This document shows positions 1 to 8,522 of a stretch of DNA of 42,314 nt, one piece after another. Source of the DNA: UMGS1279 sp045577695 (GTDB lineage: Bacteria; Bacillota; Clostridia; Oscillospirales; Acutalibacteraceae); assembly GCA_045577695.1 (NCBI GenBank), contig JAZNIW010000048.1:1-42314 (forward strand), read 5' to 3'. The notes beneath the pieces were generated by a model. The model made no database searches, was not told where the DNA came from, and saw only the letters and a program-made list of their open reading frames with translations. Position 1 is the first letter of the stretch. Each line of letters starts with the position of its first letter. A program made the translations under genes and the position numbers.

Positions 1-151
1 TAAATTATATCGTGATTTACAATTTCCGTGGCTCTACTATCGATAATAATTGCACACGAAATAATAATGATAATAAAAATAATAACAGACAATGAAAACC
101 ACTGCCTGCTACTATAGATTTATTGTATTAAATTGGTATTATTCCCACTCG
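1..151. repeat. Direct repeat copy 1 (guaA 3'-end duplication, att-like)
   Basis: This stretch is repeated at 5384-5534 in the same orientation with a constant offset of 5383. The only difference I find is A at 21 against G at 5404. Identity stops after position 151, exactly where the second copy enters the last codons of guaA, so this copy contains a duplicated end of guaA (the Ile-Glu-Trp-Glu-stop region read on the minus strand). The left limit is unknown because the repeat reaches the window edge. It most likely is the distal attachment site of an integrated element. Confidence 0.9.
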
Positions 152-250
152 CAACCACAAAACCGACCTTGAACGATTTTGTTTTAGCGTAGTGGCACAA
201 ATTGATTTGCTTTGTCTTAGATTATCCTATTTACATAGGTAGTCCTAACT

Positions 251-284
251 TTTGCTATCATTTTGCTATCACGGTTTGCTATCA
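251..284. repeat. Three copies of TTTGCTATCA
   Basis: The decamer TTTGCTATCA occurs at 251-260, 262-271 and 275-284, about 100 bp inside the island end. Clustered short direct repeats close to an attachment site are typical of arm-type integrase or excisionase binding sites. That role is inferred from position only. The 152-362 stretch otherwise shows no gene and no clear terminator. Confidence 0.6.
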
Positions 285-362
285 CTTTTTTAGCATCCGT
301 GTTAGTGTATTTATTATACTTTCTTTTGTTCTGTTTTTCAAGGCACTCTTATAAAACACTGA

Positions 363-968
363 TTACATTTTTGCTATTTCTGCTTCTATCTGCTTTATAT
401 GACTCACAAAACAACTATAATCAGTCCTATTTTTAACTATTTCCTCCAAAGAGGAATTTACTAAATTCCCCGAAGATTTCAAGCAAATCATCTCGAACAT
501 ATCATCAAACAAAAGTTTATTTATGCCTTCTATTAACTCATCGGATAAGACTGGCAAGTACCTGTTCAAACCCTCTGTTAAAGCATATTTGACTTTTTGA
601 CAATTAATGTTGATAGCATCATTTATTTTGCTCTCTGGAGTGTCTCCTTTATAAATTGCATCCATTCTTGTAAGCAATATTTTACATTCCTTAAGTAAGT
701 AATCCTTCAAGAAACGTTTTGCATATTTAGTAAGAATCTCCGTCCTTTTTCTGTTTGGAATATAGACTTGCACTATATAAAATATTACTGCTGCTATTAC
801 CGATATTGATACGTTAAAGAAAAAATCTCCCCAAGGTTGTAAAGCAGACGAAACATTCAAATTTGCGCAAGATTTAAAAACAACACAAACACAACAATAA
901 ACCGTCGCTAATAATCCAATTACTGCGATCATTATGTTTTTCTTGACAAAATCAATTATAATGCTCAT
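363..968 (-). CDS. Small membrane protein of unknown function
   Basis: I do not recognise the family. With the start used here the protein has about 201 residues. Two hydrophobic segments lie in the first 70 residues (one beginning at the N-terminus, the next after a short polar loop). A basic, amphipathic, probably cytoplasmic region of about 130 residues follows. A longer reading from 992 is possible, but that ATG has no good ribosome binding site; the ATG at 968 is preceded by AGGTGA. The gene follows the 996-residue gene within about 30 bases and is very likely cotranscribed and perhaps translationally coupled with it, suggesting that the two membrane proteins work together. The function is unknown. 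Confidence 0.7.
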   Translation of the reverse strand: MSIIIDFVKKNIMIAVIGLLATVYCCVCVVFKSCANLNVSSALQPWGDFFFNVSISVIAAVIFYIVQVYIPNRKRTEILTKYAKRFLKDYLLKECKILLTRMDAIYKGDTPESKINDAININCQKVKYALTEGLNRYLPVLSDELIEGINKLLFDDMFEMICLKSSGNLVNSSLEEIVKNRTDYSCFVSHIKQIEAEIAKM

Positions 969-995
969 TAAATCACCTAACTGTTCATTCACTAA

Positions 996-3986
996 TTACT
1001 CATCTATATATTCAACATCAATCGTCATATTATCTCCATGACCATATGCATTTCCATATATAGTAATCCATTCTCCTTCAATTAGCTCTTCTCGACTACT
1101 GTTATTCCAAATTTGAATAGTCTCGCCGTTTTCAGTAATAATGTAGTACTCAGAATTTCGTATGTGGCTTTTTACTTGTGCATAGACCTTCACATCGATA
1201 GAACCAACATAATTCAAATCATCTACGTATACGATTTCAGTACAGGATGATTTATAATCCTCGACTTGTTGTAGCTGTAATGAAATGGCAGTATCTATCA
1301 ATTCCTTAGAATCCTTATAATCGCCCAACTGCTCAAACAAAATAATTGCTTCTTCATACTCTCCTTCTGCAAGCAAATTGTTGGCATTTATATATGTCTG
1401 CTCTTGGCGTTTGGCTTGAGTTTCAGCATTTGCATAACCTTCGAAGTCCACACATTCCAAAAGCAGCTCGGCTTCTGGCTCAAAGAAACGTTCATCATAC
1501 GCAAAGTATTGAATCTCAAAAACAAGATCTTCACAAACAACATAATGCTCAATCACAGAATAAACTTCACCATTGATTACTTTGCTTAATTCACGTCTAA
1601 CATACGCTTCTTCACAGCCAGCAACCGTCGTGGACGAATAATCATTATCTCTCGTCCAGTAATCATCGCCTTCTTTTTCAACTTGTTCAACAGTACCCAT
1701 ACACTTTATATACCATTGCAGAAGAGAATCCTCCTCTGGATATTCTGCACTTCTAATGTAAGGGTCACTATAATCTTCATCAATATACCAATGCTTGGGG
1801 ACATTGCTAACGAGACCATTAACTTCAAAAGACTTTAAATCAGTTTTCTTTACCAAAGAATCATAATAGGTATTCTTCTGGTCGTCTGATAATTTAGAGG
1901 CAACGATTGCTTCTACTGCTTTATCATAGCTGCCGCTGCTAATGAGGTTTTCTACTTCATCGATTACATCTTCTTCCGAAACATCTATGCTATCTATAAG
2001 TTTTTGAACATTATTAGAGAGCTTGTCAGAATTGATTTCGCCTTCCCACTTATTAAAACTGTAATTATCACCTGTTTCGACAAAAGAATATCTGTAATCA
2101 TCACAATAGATATCTACGATTTTTCCGTTGTGATATTGCCAACAAACAATATATCCATCGAACTCGTCCCATTCATCAGCAACGTGGAACTCATAGCAGT
2201 AAAGGGCTTCCTCATATTCCGATATATCTGCACAGTAATCCTCAATGCGATAATCTTCAAATTTTCTGAAATTTGCCTTGTTCTTTAGCTCTCCGGAATA
2301 ACTATTTACTGCGGTATCGTCAATAGCATATGACCAAGAGGACATCTTCGTGGTTCCGTCTTCACCAATGGAAAGCCACCAGTTAAATTCATCTCTTTCT
2401 TCGCCATCGTCGTTGATGACACGATACACACAGAACTCGCCAGCCATGTTTTGATACGCTTTGGCATTATTGGCTTTTGTGATGACAAATGAGATAATAG
2501 CAATAACAATTGCAACTGCAACCGCTATCAAGCAAATAATTTTTATTTTCTTATTTCTTTTAGTAGTACGCCTTGCCTTTTCTGCTTCTTCCTCTTTTCT
2601 CCTTGCTTCCTCTCGCTGTTGATCGTGGATCTTTTCCACCCGTTCTTGTCGGATAGTTTCAAGGATAGAGAACAATCTGTTTTTTAGAAAAGCATCGTAT
2701 TCCTGCTTGCTGCTCATTTCCGGTCTGTTCTGCAAAAGGTTCAACAATCTATCAAACAGATCGGTATGACCATACTCAGAAGTAAGCTTGTCCCAAAGAA
2801 CAGCAGGGGCAAGTGGATCAACAAGCCAATCAGCTTTCTGCTTTGAAATGCTATCGCCCGCAAGAATATCTCTATCTTCAACCTTGTTCATTATGTTGTA
2901 GCATGGCGCAGTATTAGAAAGTGCAGCTATTGTCTGGGAATACCCATCAACAATAGAATCAGCCATATAAGATGTAATCTCACGCAGTGATTTGCCAGAA
3001 TACAAGGACAGCAACTCTGCATTTTTGAAATTCAATCGTTTCTTTTCAGAATTAGGGGTGCCACCTAAATTTTCCTCCAAGAAGGATATTATTGTGCTTC
3101 CGTGCTTGAACAGCTTGGCAGTTTGAAAAGATTTATAATCTAAGAGGTCATATTTCATTGCCTGCATATAAACAGCAATATTGTACGGGCAAGCCTCAAA
3201 GGCTTTAAGAAGTACCGCTTCCTTGTTTTGAGATAATCCCAGATTCTTAAGCAAATCATTAGAGCGATCAATATGAATATAGTTCAGAACATCCTTGTCC
3301 AACTTTCCATACTGAATCAAATCTGAAATAAAGGTATCCAACAGTTCATAAGAAAACACGGTAATAGCCGCTTCCATGTGTGGGATATATGTATTTGCAA
3401 TATACCGTTGTTCATCTGCGTTTTTTCTGTTCTCAAGGCGAGACCTCAAATCCGCCATGTCTTTCTGATATTCCTTGGCGGCTGTCTTTTCCTGTTCGTT
3501 TACCTTGGATGCTTCCATGGCGGCATAAATTGCGTGGTTCACAAAGCTACCAGACCAAATTGAAAAGCCCAAACCGGTTACACTTGCATCTTTCTTATGG
3601 AGAGCATCTTCATAGCCTTCAAGCCAATCAGTCATTTGCTGTTTGAGCGCTCTTCTTGCTTCATCCAGTGCAGCGGCATTAACTTTAGAAATCAACTTGT
3701 AGCCTTCATTTTTGCGGAGATAATCATTGATTGTCCTGTCATAAATGCCGTGTTCAGTAAGTAATGCAATAAATTTTCCGACCTGCTGCTCAATATCCGG
3801 TGCCATAACTTTATCGTCGAGGCAAGCAACATTTCCTTGGTCAAGTTCGTTTCTTAGTTTGCGCACAAAAGCACTTGTCAACTGTTTTTGTACACTATCT
3901 GTAAAGCTCAATAAATCAATATAGGTTAAAACATCCTCTGGAAAAGAATACTCTTTGCCTATAAATTTTACTGTCAACATACTCAT
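996..3986 (-). CDS. Large single-pass membrane protein of unknown function
   Basis: This 996-residue protein has no family I can name with confidence. The N-terminal ~450 residues are soluble and mostly helical. A highly charged Glu/Arg/Lys-rich coiled-coil segment follows (about 445-478), then one transmembrane helix at about 480-503. The C-terminal ~490 residues should lie on the other side of the membrane; they are acidic and rich in Tyr, Asp and Glu. Near residue 900 is a TPR-like stretch with the pattern L-x-x-G-x-Y-x-x-A, common in clostridial repeat proteins. The last ~70 residues look beta-rich, OB-like. AGGTGA precedes the ATG at a normal distance. It lies 57 bp after the ATPase gene and just before the small membrane protein, so the three probably form one operon. 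A sensory or envelope role is only a guess. Confidence 0.75.
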   Translation of the reverse strand: MSMLTVKFIGKEYSFPEDVLTYIDLLSFTDSVQKQLTSAFVRKLRNELDQGNVACLDDKVMAPDIEQQVGKFIALLTEHGIYDRTINDYLRKNEGYKLISKVNAAALDEARRALKQQMTDWLEGYEDALHKKDASVTGLGFSIWSGSFVNHAIYAAMEASKVNEQEKTAAKEYQKDMADLRSRLENRKNADEQRYIANTYIPHMEAAITVFSYELLDTFISDLIQYGKLDKDVLNYIHIDRSNDLLKNLGLSQNKEAVLLKAFEACPYNIAVYMQAMKYDLLDYKSFQTAKLFKHGSTIISFLEENLGGTPNSEKKRLNFKNAELLSLYSGKSLREITSYMADSIVDGYSQTIAALSNTAPCYNIMNKVEDRDILAGDSISKQKADWLVDPLAPAVLWDKLTSEYGHTDLFDRLLNLLQNRPEMSSKQEYDAFLKNRLFSILETIRQERVEKIHDQQREEARRKEEEAEKARRTTKRNKKIKIICLIAVAVAIVIAIISFVITKANNAKAYQNMAGEFCVYRVINDDGEERDEFNWWLSIGEDGTTKMSSWSYAIDDTAVNSYSGELKNKANFRKFEDYRIEDYCADISEYEEALYCYEFHVADEWDEFDGYIVCWQYHNGKIVDIYCDDYRYSFVETGDNYSFNKWEGEINSDKLSNNVQKLIDSIDVSEEDVIDEVENLISSGSYDKAVEAIVASKLSDDQKNTYYDSLVKKTDLKSFEVNGLVSNVPKHWYIDEDYSDPYIRSAEYPEEDSLLQWYIKCMGTVEQVEKEGDDYWTRDNDYSSTTVAGCEEAYVRRELSKVINGEVYSVIEHYVVCEDLVFEIQYFAYDERFFEPEAELLLECVDFEGYANAETQAKRQEQTYINANNLLAEGEYEEAIILFEQLGDYKDSKELIDTAISLQLQQVEDYKSSCTEIVYVDDLNYVGSIDVKVYAQVKSHIRNSEYYIITENGETIQIWNNSSREELIEGEWITIYGNAYGHGDNMTIDVEYIDE

Positions 3987-4043
3987 TTTATCTTCACCTT
4001 TTCGTCATCCAAAACCGTATTATTTTCATTTTTGGGAAATAGA

Positions 4044-5237
4044 CTATTTGTTCAATAGCCAATCTGCCACATCCACAATCTTAACGCCCTCATATTGATA
4101 TTCGGGGTTTCTTGTTCGTGCGATTACCATTTTGGGATAGGCATCTTTAATTTTAAGCAGCGGATCTACTTCTCGCTTAAAGGTATCGGGATGGGTAATA
4201 TTATCCGAAACCTGAATATAGATTTTTTCGTTTCTTTTAAGAGCAACAAAGTCGATCTCTTTTTTATACAAGACACCTACATAAACTTCGTAACCACGTC
4301 TGAGCAATTCCATTGCAACAATATTTTCAATCACTCTGCCGTTATCTAAGTTTTTCGTGCCGAGCTTGGCATAACGGAAAGTATGGTCACTTAAATAATA
4401 CTTATCGTTAGAAGCAAGATACTTTTTGCCTTTAATATCGTATCTACGGAATTTATAAAAGGCAAAGGCATTACACAGATAACTCAGATAATTACCAACC
4501 GTCTTATGATTGATTTTATCCTTATTTGATGTGAGTGTGTCGGTAATGTTTCTTGCAGAGGTTAAGTTGGATACATTATCCATTAAGAATTGGGAAATTC
4601 TATCCATTAAAGCAGGGTTTTTAATTTTATATTTTTGTCGTATATCTCTTAAAATTAAAGTATCAAATACGGTTTCAATATAGTCATATTTATCTTCCTG
4701 CTCCTTATACAGATAAGAACCGGACATACCACCCTCAAGCATATAGTTATCAAAAGCAGTATATTTGTCTGTAAGTCCGAAGTAATGCACATATTCAGCA
4801 AATGAGAATGGATATACTTTGATTTCAAATGTTCTTCCGGTAAATAATGTTGCCAAGTCCGAGCTGAGCAGGAAAGCATTAGAACCCGTGATATAAATAT
4901 CGTACATCTCAGTTGCGTGAAGATTGTTTATACACAACTCAAAGTTATCACACATTTGAATCTCGTCAATTAAAACAAAATTCTCCTTGCCATCCGCATA
5001 ATTGCTTTCAATATATTTGTTAAGAGCCTTGTATTCTTTAAGGTTATCATATTTAGACAAATTAAAATTGATATGGATAATATTGGCATCGTCAATATTC
5101 TTTTGCACGTAGGCTTTAAAAGCCTCCAACAATTTTGATTTGCCGGAACGACGTACACCTGTCAGAACTTTAATATCGGGAGTTCCAATAACATTGATCA
5201 TTTTATCTAAGTATTGTTTTCTTTCAATCAGTTTCAT
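4044..5237 (-). CDS. AAA-family ATPase with C-terminal DUF4143
   Basis: This 397-residue protein matches the AAA_14 plus DUF4143 architecture. The Walker A motif is G-V-R-R-S-G-K-S at 27-34, and the Walker B run ends in Asp91-Glu92. An I-T-G-S-N sensor-like segment follows near 115. The C-terminal third has a winged-helix-like part and a restriction-nuclease-like DUF4143 region containing E-x-D-F-V-A-L-K, which resembles a PD-(D/E)xK core. Such proteins are widespread in gut Bacillota and Bacteroidota and are often accessory; their cellular role is poorly known. GAGGTGA lies before the ATG. It has its own promoter at 5259-5287 and is the first gene of the island operon. Family assignment is confident; function is not. 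Confidence 0.88.
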   Translation of the reverse strand: MKLIERKQYLDKMINVIGTPDIKVLTGVRRSGKSKLLEAFKAYVQKNIDDANIIHINFNLSKYDNLKEYKALNKYIESNYADGKENFVLIDEIQMCDNFELCINNLHATEMYDIYITGSNAFLLSSDLATLFTGRTFEIKVYPFSFAEYVHYFGLTDKYTAFDNYMLEGGMSGSYLYKEQEDKYDYIETVFDTLILRDIRQKYKIKNPALMDRISQFLMDNVSNLTSARNITDTLTSNKDKINHKTVGNYLSYLCNAFAFYKFRRYDIKGKKYLASNDKYYLSDHTFRYAKLGTKNLDNGRVIENIVAMELLRRGYEVYVGVLYKKEIDFVALKRNEKIYIQVSDNITHPDTFKREVDPLLKIKDAYPKMVIARTRNPEYQYEGVKIVDVADWLLNK

Positions 5238-5258
5238 AGAAAATCACCTCGCAAAGTT

Positions 5259-5287
5259 ATTATACCACATTCACTTCCCAAAATCAA
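5259..5287 (-). promoter_or_regulatory. Sigma-A-type promoter of the island operon
   Basis: On the minus strand TTGATT (5282-5287) and TATAAT (5259-5264) are separated by 17 bp, ending about 20 bp before the ATPase start codon. No other good promoter is seen between the three island genes, so this one probably drives all of them. Confidence 0.7.
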
Positions 5288-5342
5288 CAGTTTTTCTGTT
5301 TCGGGAAATGGTTTACAGGAATGTATTCCACAAAAAATATTG

Positions 5343-5366
5343 ACGGCAAGGATTTCTCCCTGCCGC
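5343..5366 (-). terminator. Possible terminator downstream of guaA, inside the island
   Basis: Read on the minus strand, an 8-bp stem with one A-C mismatch is followed by AATATTTTTT. It could stop guaA read-through before the island operon promoter. The run of T is interrupted, so this is only a moderate call. Confidence 0.45.
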
Positions 5367-5383
5367 CTTGCTTTGGTTAGTTA

Positions 5384-5534
5384 TAAATTATATCGTGATT
5401 TACGATTTCCGTGGCTCTACTATCGATAATAATTGCACACGAAATAATAATGATAATAAAAATAATAACAGACAATGAAAACCACTGCCTGCTACTATAG
5501 ATTTATTGTATTAAATTGGTATTATTCCCACTCG
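5384..5534. repeat. Direct repeat copy 2 (guaA-proximal att-like site)
   Basis: This is the second copy of the 1-151 repeat. Its last 13 bases lie inside guaA and encode the C-terminal residues and stop codon, while the first ~138 bases are the sequence immediately downstream of guaA. The identity breakpoint within the final guaA codons is the likely crossover region; the extra 138 bp may be the element's own terminus. Confidence 0.9.
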
Positions 5535-6502
5535 ATGGTTCCAATCGGCTTGGGAGTGAGGTCAAGGAGGACACGGTTGATACCTTCTACCTCGTGGGTG
5601 ATGCGATTGGTGATGCGGTGCAGAATCTCGTAGGGGATTTCTTCTATGGTAGCCGACATAGCGTCGGTGGTGTTGACGGCGCGGATGATGGCCGGCCAAC
5701 CCTCGTAACGCTTATCTTCCTTAACGCCAACACTCTTCATATCCGGCACGGCAATGAAATATTGCCATACTTTTTCGGCAAGACCATTTTTATCAAATTC
5801 TTCGCGGAGAATGGCATCGGCCTCGCGCAGGGCATGCAAGCGGTCGCGGGTGATGGCACCAAGACAACGTACGCCAAGGCCGGGACCGGGAAATGGTTGA
5901 CGGTAAACCATTTCGTGAGGTAGGCCGAGCGCCTCGCCAACAACGCGAACTTCATCCTTGTAAAGTAATTTGACAGGTTCTACCAACTCAAACTGCATAT
6001 CTTCAGGCAGACCACCCACATTGTGGTGAGCTTTGACCCCGTCTGACTCTAAAATATCAGGGTAAATGGTGCCTTGCGCCAAGAAAGAGATGCCCTCTAA
6101 TTTTGAGGCTTCTTCATCAAACACCTTGATGAACTCACTGCCGATGATTTTGCGCTTTTTCTCGGGTTCGGTAACCCCGGCTAAAAGGTTTAAAAAGCGG
6201 TCGGTGGCATTCACATAGACCAAGTTGCAATCCATTTCTTTGCCAAATACTTCCGTTACTTGTTCGCTTTCGCCCTTGCGCATCAATCCGTGGTTTACGT
6301 GTACACAGGTGAGTTGTTTGCCGATGGCCTTAATCAGTAAAGCAGCGACAACCGAGGAGTCTACCCCACCGGAGAGTGCCAGCAAGACTTTTTTATCGCC
6401 GACCTGCGCGCGCACGGCGGCAACCTGCTCGGCAATGAAAGCATCTGCCAGTTCTTTGGTGGTAATGCGAGCCATTGTTTCCGGACGTTTATTCGTATCC
6501 AT
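5522..6502 (-). CDS. guaA: GMP synthase, ATP pyrophosphatase subunit (no glutaminase domain)
   Basis: GMP synthase adenylates XMP and aminates it to GMP, the last step of guanine nucleotide synthesis. The protein has about 326 residues. The PP-loop S-G-G-V-D-S-S is at 44-50, and the C-terminal XMP-binding/dimerisation domain ends in the usual T-I-E-W-E. The N-terminal class I glutamine amidotransferase domain of ordinary ~510-residue bacterial GuaA is absent, as in two-subunit archaeal enzymes. It must therefore use free ammonia or a separate glutaminase, which is not in this window. The ATG at 6502 is chosen because GGAGG lies 9 bases upstream; a TTG at 6511 would abut the Shine-Dalgarno. 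It follows the CofE-like gene by 20 bp. Its 3' end is the island insertion site and remains intact. Confidence 0.9.
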   Translation of the reverse strand: MDTNKRPETMARITTKELADAFIAEQVAAVRAQVGDKKVLLALSGGVDSSVVAALLIKAIGKQLTCVHVNHGLMRKGESEQVTEVFGKEMDCNLVYVNATDRFLNLLAGVTEPEKKRKIIGSEFIKVFDEEASKLEGISFLAQGTIYPDILESDGVKAHHNVGGLPEDMQFELVEPVKLLYKDEVRVVGEALGLPHEMVYRQPFPGPGLGVRCLGAITRDRLHALREADAILREEFDKNGLAEKVWQYFIAVPDMKSVGVKEDKRYEGWPAIIRAVNTTDAMSATIEEIPYEILHRITNRITHEVEGINRVLLDLTPKPIGTIEWE

Positions 6503-6522
6503 ATTTTTCAACCTCCGTGATC

Positions 6523-7728
6523 TTAATCGTTGACGTAGTTGTCAAAATAGCCTTGCACCAAAACAACCGGAGTGCCTTTGTCACCCGAGCCGCTGGTCAA
6601 ATCGCAAAGAGAGCCGATTAAATCGGTCAACTGACGTGGCGTGGTGCCTTGTGCCGCCATATTGCCAACTAAACTGCTGCCGTCTTTTTCGGCAATACTT
6701 TTGGATATGGCTTTTTTTAGTTCCTCACCGGAAAGGTCTTTGTAATCGTTATCGGCTAAATATTTGAGCTTTAGTTCGTTGGGTGTGCCAACCAATCCGT
6801 CGGTAAAAGCAGGGGAAACAACCGGGTCGGCCAATTCCCAAATTTTTCCTTTAGGGTCTTTAAATGCACCGTCACCGTAAACCATTACTTCAACATGTTT
6901 GCCGGTGGCTGCTAAGATGCGTTGTTGAATATCTAAAACCAGAGGTTTTGCATCGCGGGGGAAGAGCTTCACTTTTTCTTCGGTTGATTTATTGGAACCC
7001 AGCAGACCGTAATTTTCGTTAAAGCCGCTGCCGTTTACCGAAGTGCTTAAAATGTCATCCAGACCGCAAACCACCTTGGCACCAGCTTCTTTCAAGAGGC
7101 GTTTGGTACGGGCACGGGTATGGATATCGCAGGTGAGAACGCAATCGGTATAATCCAAAATGGCCTTGGCTTGATTGGCGAAAATAATCTCCACCTCGGC
7201 ACCCATTTCACGAATGAGGTTGCCGTAATATTCTACATAATCAACACCGGTAAATTCCAATTTCTGAACGCCGAAAACTTCGCGATATCGCTCTAAGGAG
7301 AGGACGTCGGAATAGGGATTGATGCCGGCAGCATCAATCAAATCGTAGGTGGCCAACGAGTTACCAACTTCGTCGGAAGGGTAGCTGAGCATTAAAACGA
7401 TTTTTTTGACGCCTTTGGCAATGCCGCGCAGGCAAACGGCAAAACGATTGCGGGAGAGAATGGGGAAGATAACACCAATGGTTTCACCGCCCAATTTGGC
7501 CTTAACATCGGCGGCGATATCGTCTATATGGGCATAGTTTCCTTGGGCGCGTGCTACGATGGATTCGGTCAAAGAAATTACATCACGGTCGCGTAAGGAA
7601 AACCCTTCGGATGCAGCGGCTTCCAGTACACTTTCGGAAACCATAGCAGCTAAATTATCACCTTCGCGGATGATGGGACAACGGATACCTCTGGAAACGG
7701 TACCAACTCTGCGTTCATTTTGACTCAT
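6523..7728 (-). CDS. CofE-like (coenzyme F420-0:L-glutamate ligase family) protein
   Basis: The 401-residue protein resembles the F420 ligase family (PF01996): R-G-I-R-C-P-I near the N-terminus, then S-L-T-E-S-I-V-A-R-A-Q-G, and a C-terminal half with Y-G-D-G-A-F-K-D-P. True CofE adds glutamate to F420-0. No F420 biosynthesis gene is seen here, and members of this longer clostridial group are of unproven function, so the substrate is open. The ATG follows AGGGGATG at a reasonable distance. It is immediately upstream of guaA with a 20-bp gap, so the two are probably one operon, which hints at a link to nucleotide metabolism. The stretch 7729-8020 upstream has no gene I can support and no clear promoter. 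Confidence 0.7.
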   Translation of the reverse strand: MSQNERRVGTVSRGIRCPIIREGDNLAAMVSESVLEAAASEGFSLRDRDVISLTESIVARAQGNYAHIDDIAADVKAKLGGETIGVIFPILSRNRFAVCLRGIAKGVKKIVLMLSYPSDEVGNSLATYDLIDAAGINPYSDVLSLERYREVFGVQKLEFTGVDYVEYYGNLIREMGAEVEIIFANQAKAILDYTDCVLTCDIHTRARTKRLLKEAGAKVVCGLDDILSTSVNGSGFNENYGLLGSNKSTEEKVKLFPRDAKPLVLDIQQRILAATGKHVEVMVYGDGAFKDPKGKIWELADPVVSPAFTDGLVGTPNELKLKYLADNDYKDLSGEELKKAISKSIAEKDGSSLVGNMAAQGTTPRQLTDLIGSLCDLTSGSGDKGTPVVLVQGYFDNYVND

Positions 7729-8020
7729 ACTTGAAACATCCCCTTTTTAAAAATACCTTTATATTACAGCTACTTTTGCAAAAAACATCGGCCTTTACAA
7801 AAATGGCAAACGGATAACGGTGGATGCAACCACGTCGCTATCATATAATAACTTATTATAAAACAAAACCAATGGAAAAGCAATATATTTACATAGAAAA
7901 ATACTGTACTTCCCCCTAAAAAAATTCGTAAAAAATGACGAGAATGTATCCTTTGATTCCCTTCCGATTATTGTATACAACCAAAAAGAAAATTTCCCTT
8001 AAATGCTATGCAAAAAAGAG

Positions 8021-8053
8021 AAACGGCGCAACCATAAAAAGGTTGCACCGTTT
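8021..8053 (-). terminator. Rho-independent terminator of the DUF2752/TM2 operon
   Basis: A 13-bp stem with one mismatch encloses a short A/T loop. On the minus strand it is followed by CTCTTTTTT. It lies 16 bp after the stop of the TM2 gene. Confidence 0.75.
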
Positions 8054-8068
8054 GGTACGAAAATAAAC

Positions 8069-8476
8069 TTAATCTTTCAGCGAAACACCTTTGGCATCCG
8101 TCGAGATGCTGCCGGTTAAAATCTGAATCCCTTCGATTAAGCCCCAAATTTCCGAAACGATGGCGAGGGTGAAACAGCTAAGTACGGTGATAAGAAGTTG
8201 TGCTAAGGCTTTGCCGGTATAGCCGAGATAGAAGTTATGTACGCCGAAAACACCTAAGAAAATGCCAAGAAGACCGGCGGCGATTTTGGACTTTTGCTCG
8301 CCCACTGCTACCGGAGTTTGCAGAGCAACACCGCACTGTACACAAACATTTGCGCCCGGCGTAGTGGTGGCGCCACAGTTTTGGCAGAAACTGGCTCCTT
8401 GGCCGGCAGCTACCCCGCATTTAACACAGACAACGGCTTGGTCGTGCATTTCATTTCCACAATTTTTGCAATACAT
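8069..8476 (-). CDS. Zinc-ribbon and TM2-domain membrane protein
   Basis: The protein has about 135 residues. It starts with two zinc-ribbon-like modules: paired C-x-x-C motifs (C-K-N-C, C-V-K-C, C-Q-N-C, C-V-Q-C) in the first ~55 residues. A TM2 domain follows, with two hydrophobic helices joined by the conserved H-N-F-Y-L-G-Y turn. Such proteins are common and poorly characterised; they may bind zinc and sit in the cytoplasmic membrane with the ribbons inside. The ATG at 8476 is chosen because GGAGG lies 8 bases upstream; the longer TTG reading would contain the Shine-Dalgarno itself. It follows the DUF2752 gene by about 46 bp, a frequent pairing. Confidence 0.85.
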   Translation of the reverse strand: MYCKNCGNEMHDQAVVCVKCGVAAGQGASFCQNCGATTTPGANVCVQCGVALQTPVAVGEQKSKIAAGLLGIFLGVFGVHNFYLGYTGKALAQLLITVLSCFTLAIVSEIWGLIEGIQILTGSISTDAKGVSLKD

Positions 8477-8522
8477 AGTTGTTTCCTCCAATAGATTTAT
8501 GTTTTTTATAGAGAAGGTTTGA

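Larger units (their letters stand above)
152..5383. mobile_element. Accessory island inserted at the 3' end of guaA, no integrase visible
   Basis: About 5.2 kb lies between two long direct repeats, one of which carries the authentic guaA terminus. The block is visibly more AT-rich than the genes to its right and contains three minus-strand genes of accessory character. The 3' end of guaA is an established integration site for tyrosine-recombinase genomic islands and ICEs. No integrase, excisionase or relaxase is encoded here. About 138 bp of non-guaA sequence is duplicated along with the guaA end, so two related elements sharing the same terminus may sit in tandem, the other being left of the window. 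The element nature is inferred from the repeats; the mobilisation mechanism is not shown. Confidence 0.75.

Noticed and set aside
7795..7980. Open frame of 61 codons upstream of the CofE-like gene
   Set aside because: No ribosome binding site, odd composition and no family resemblance; it looks like chance.
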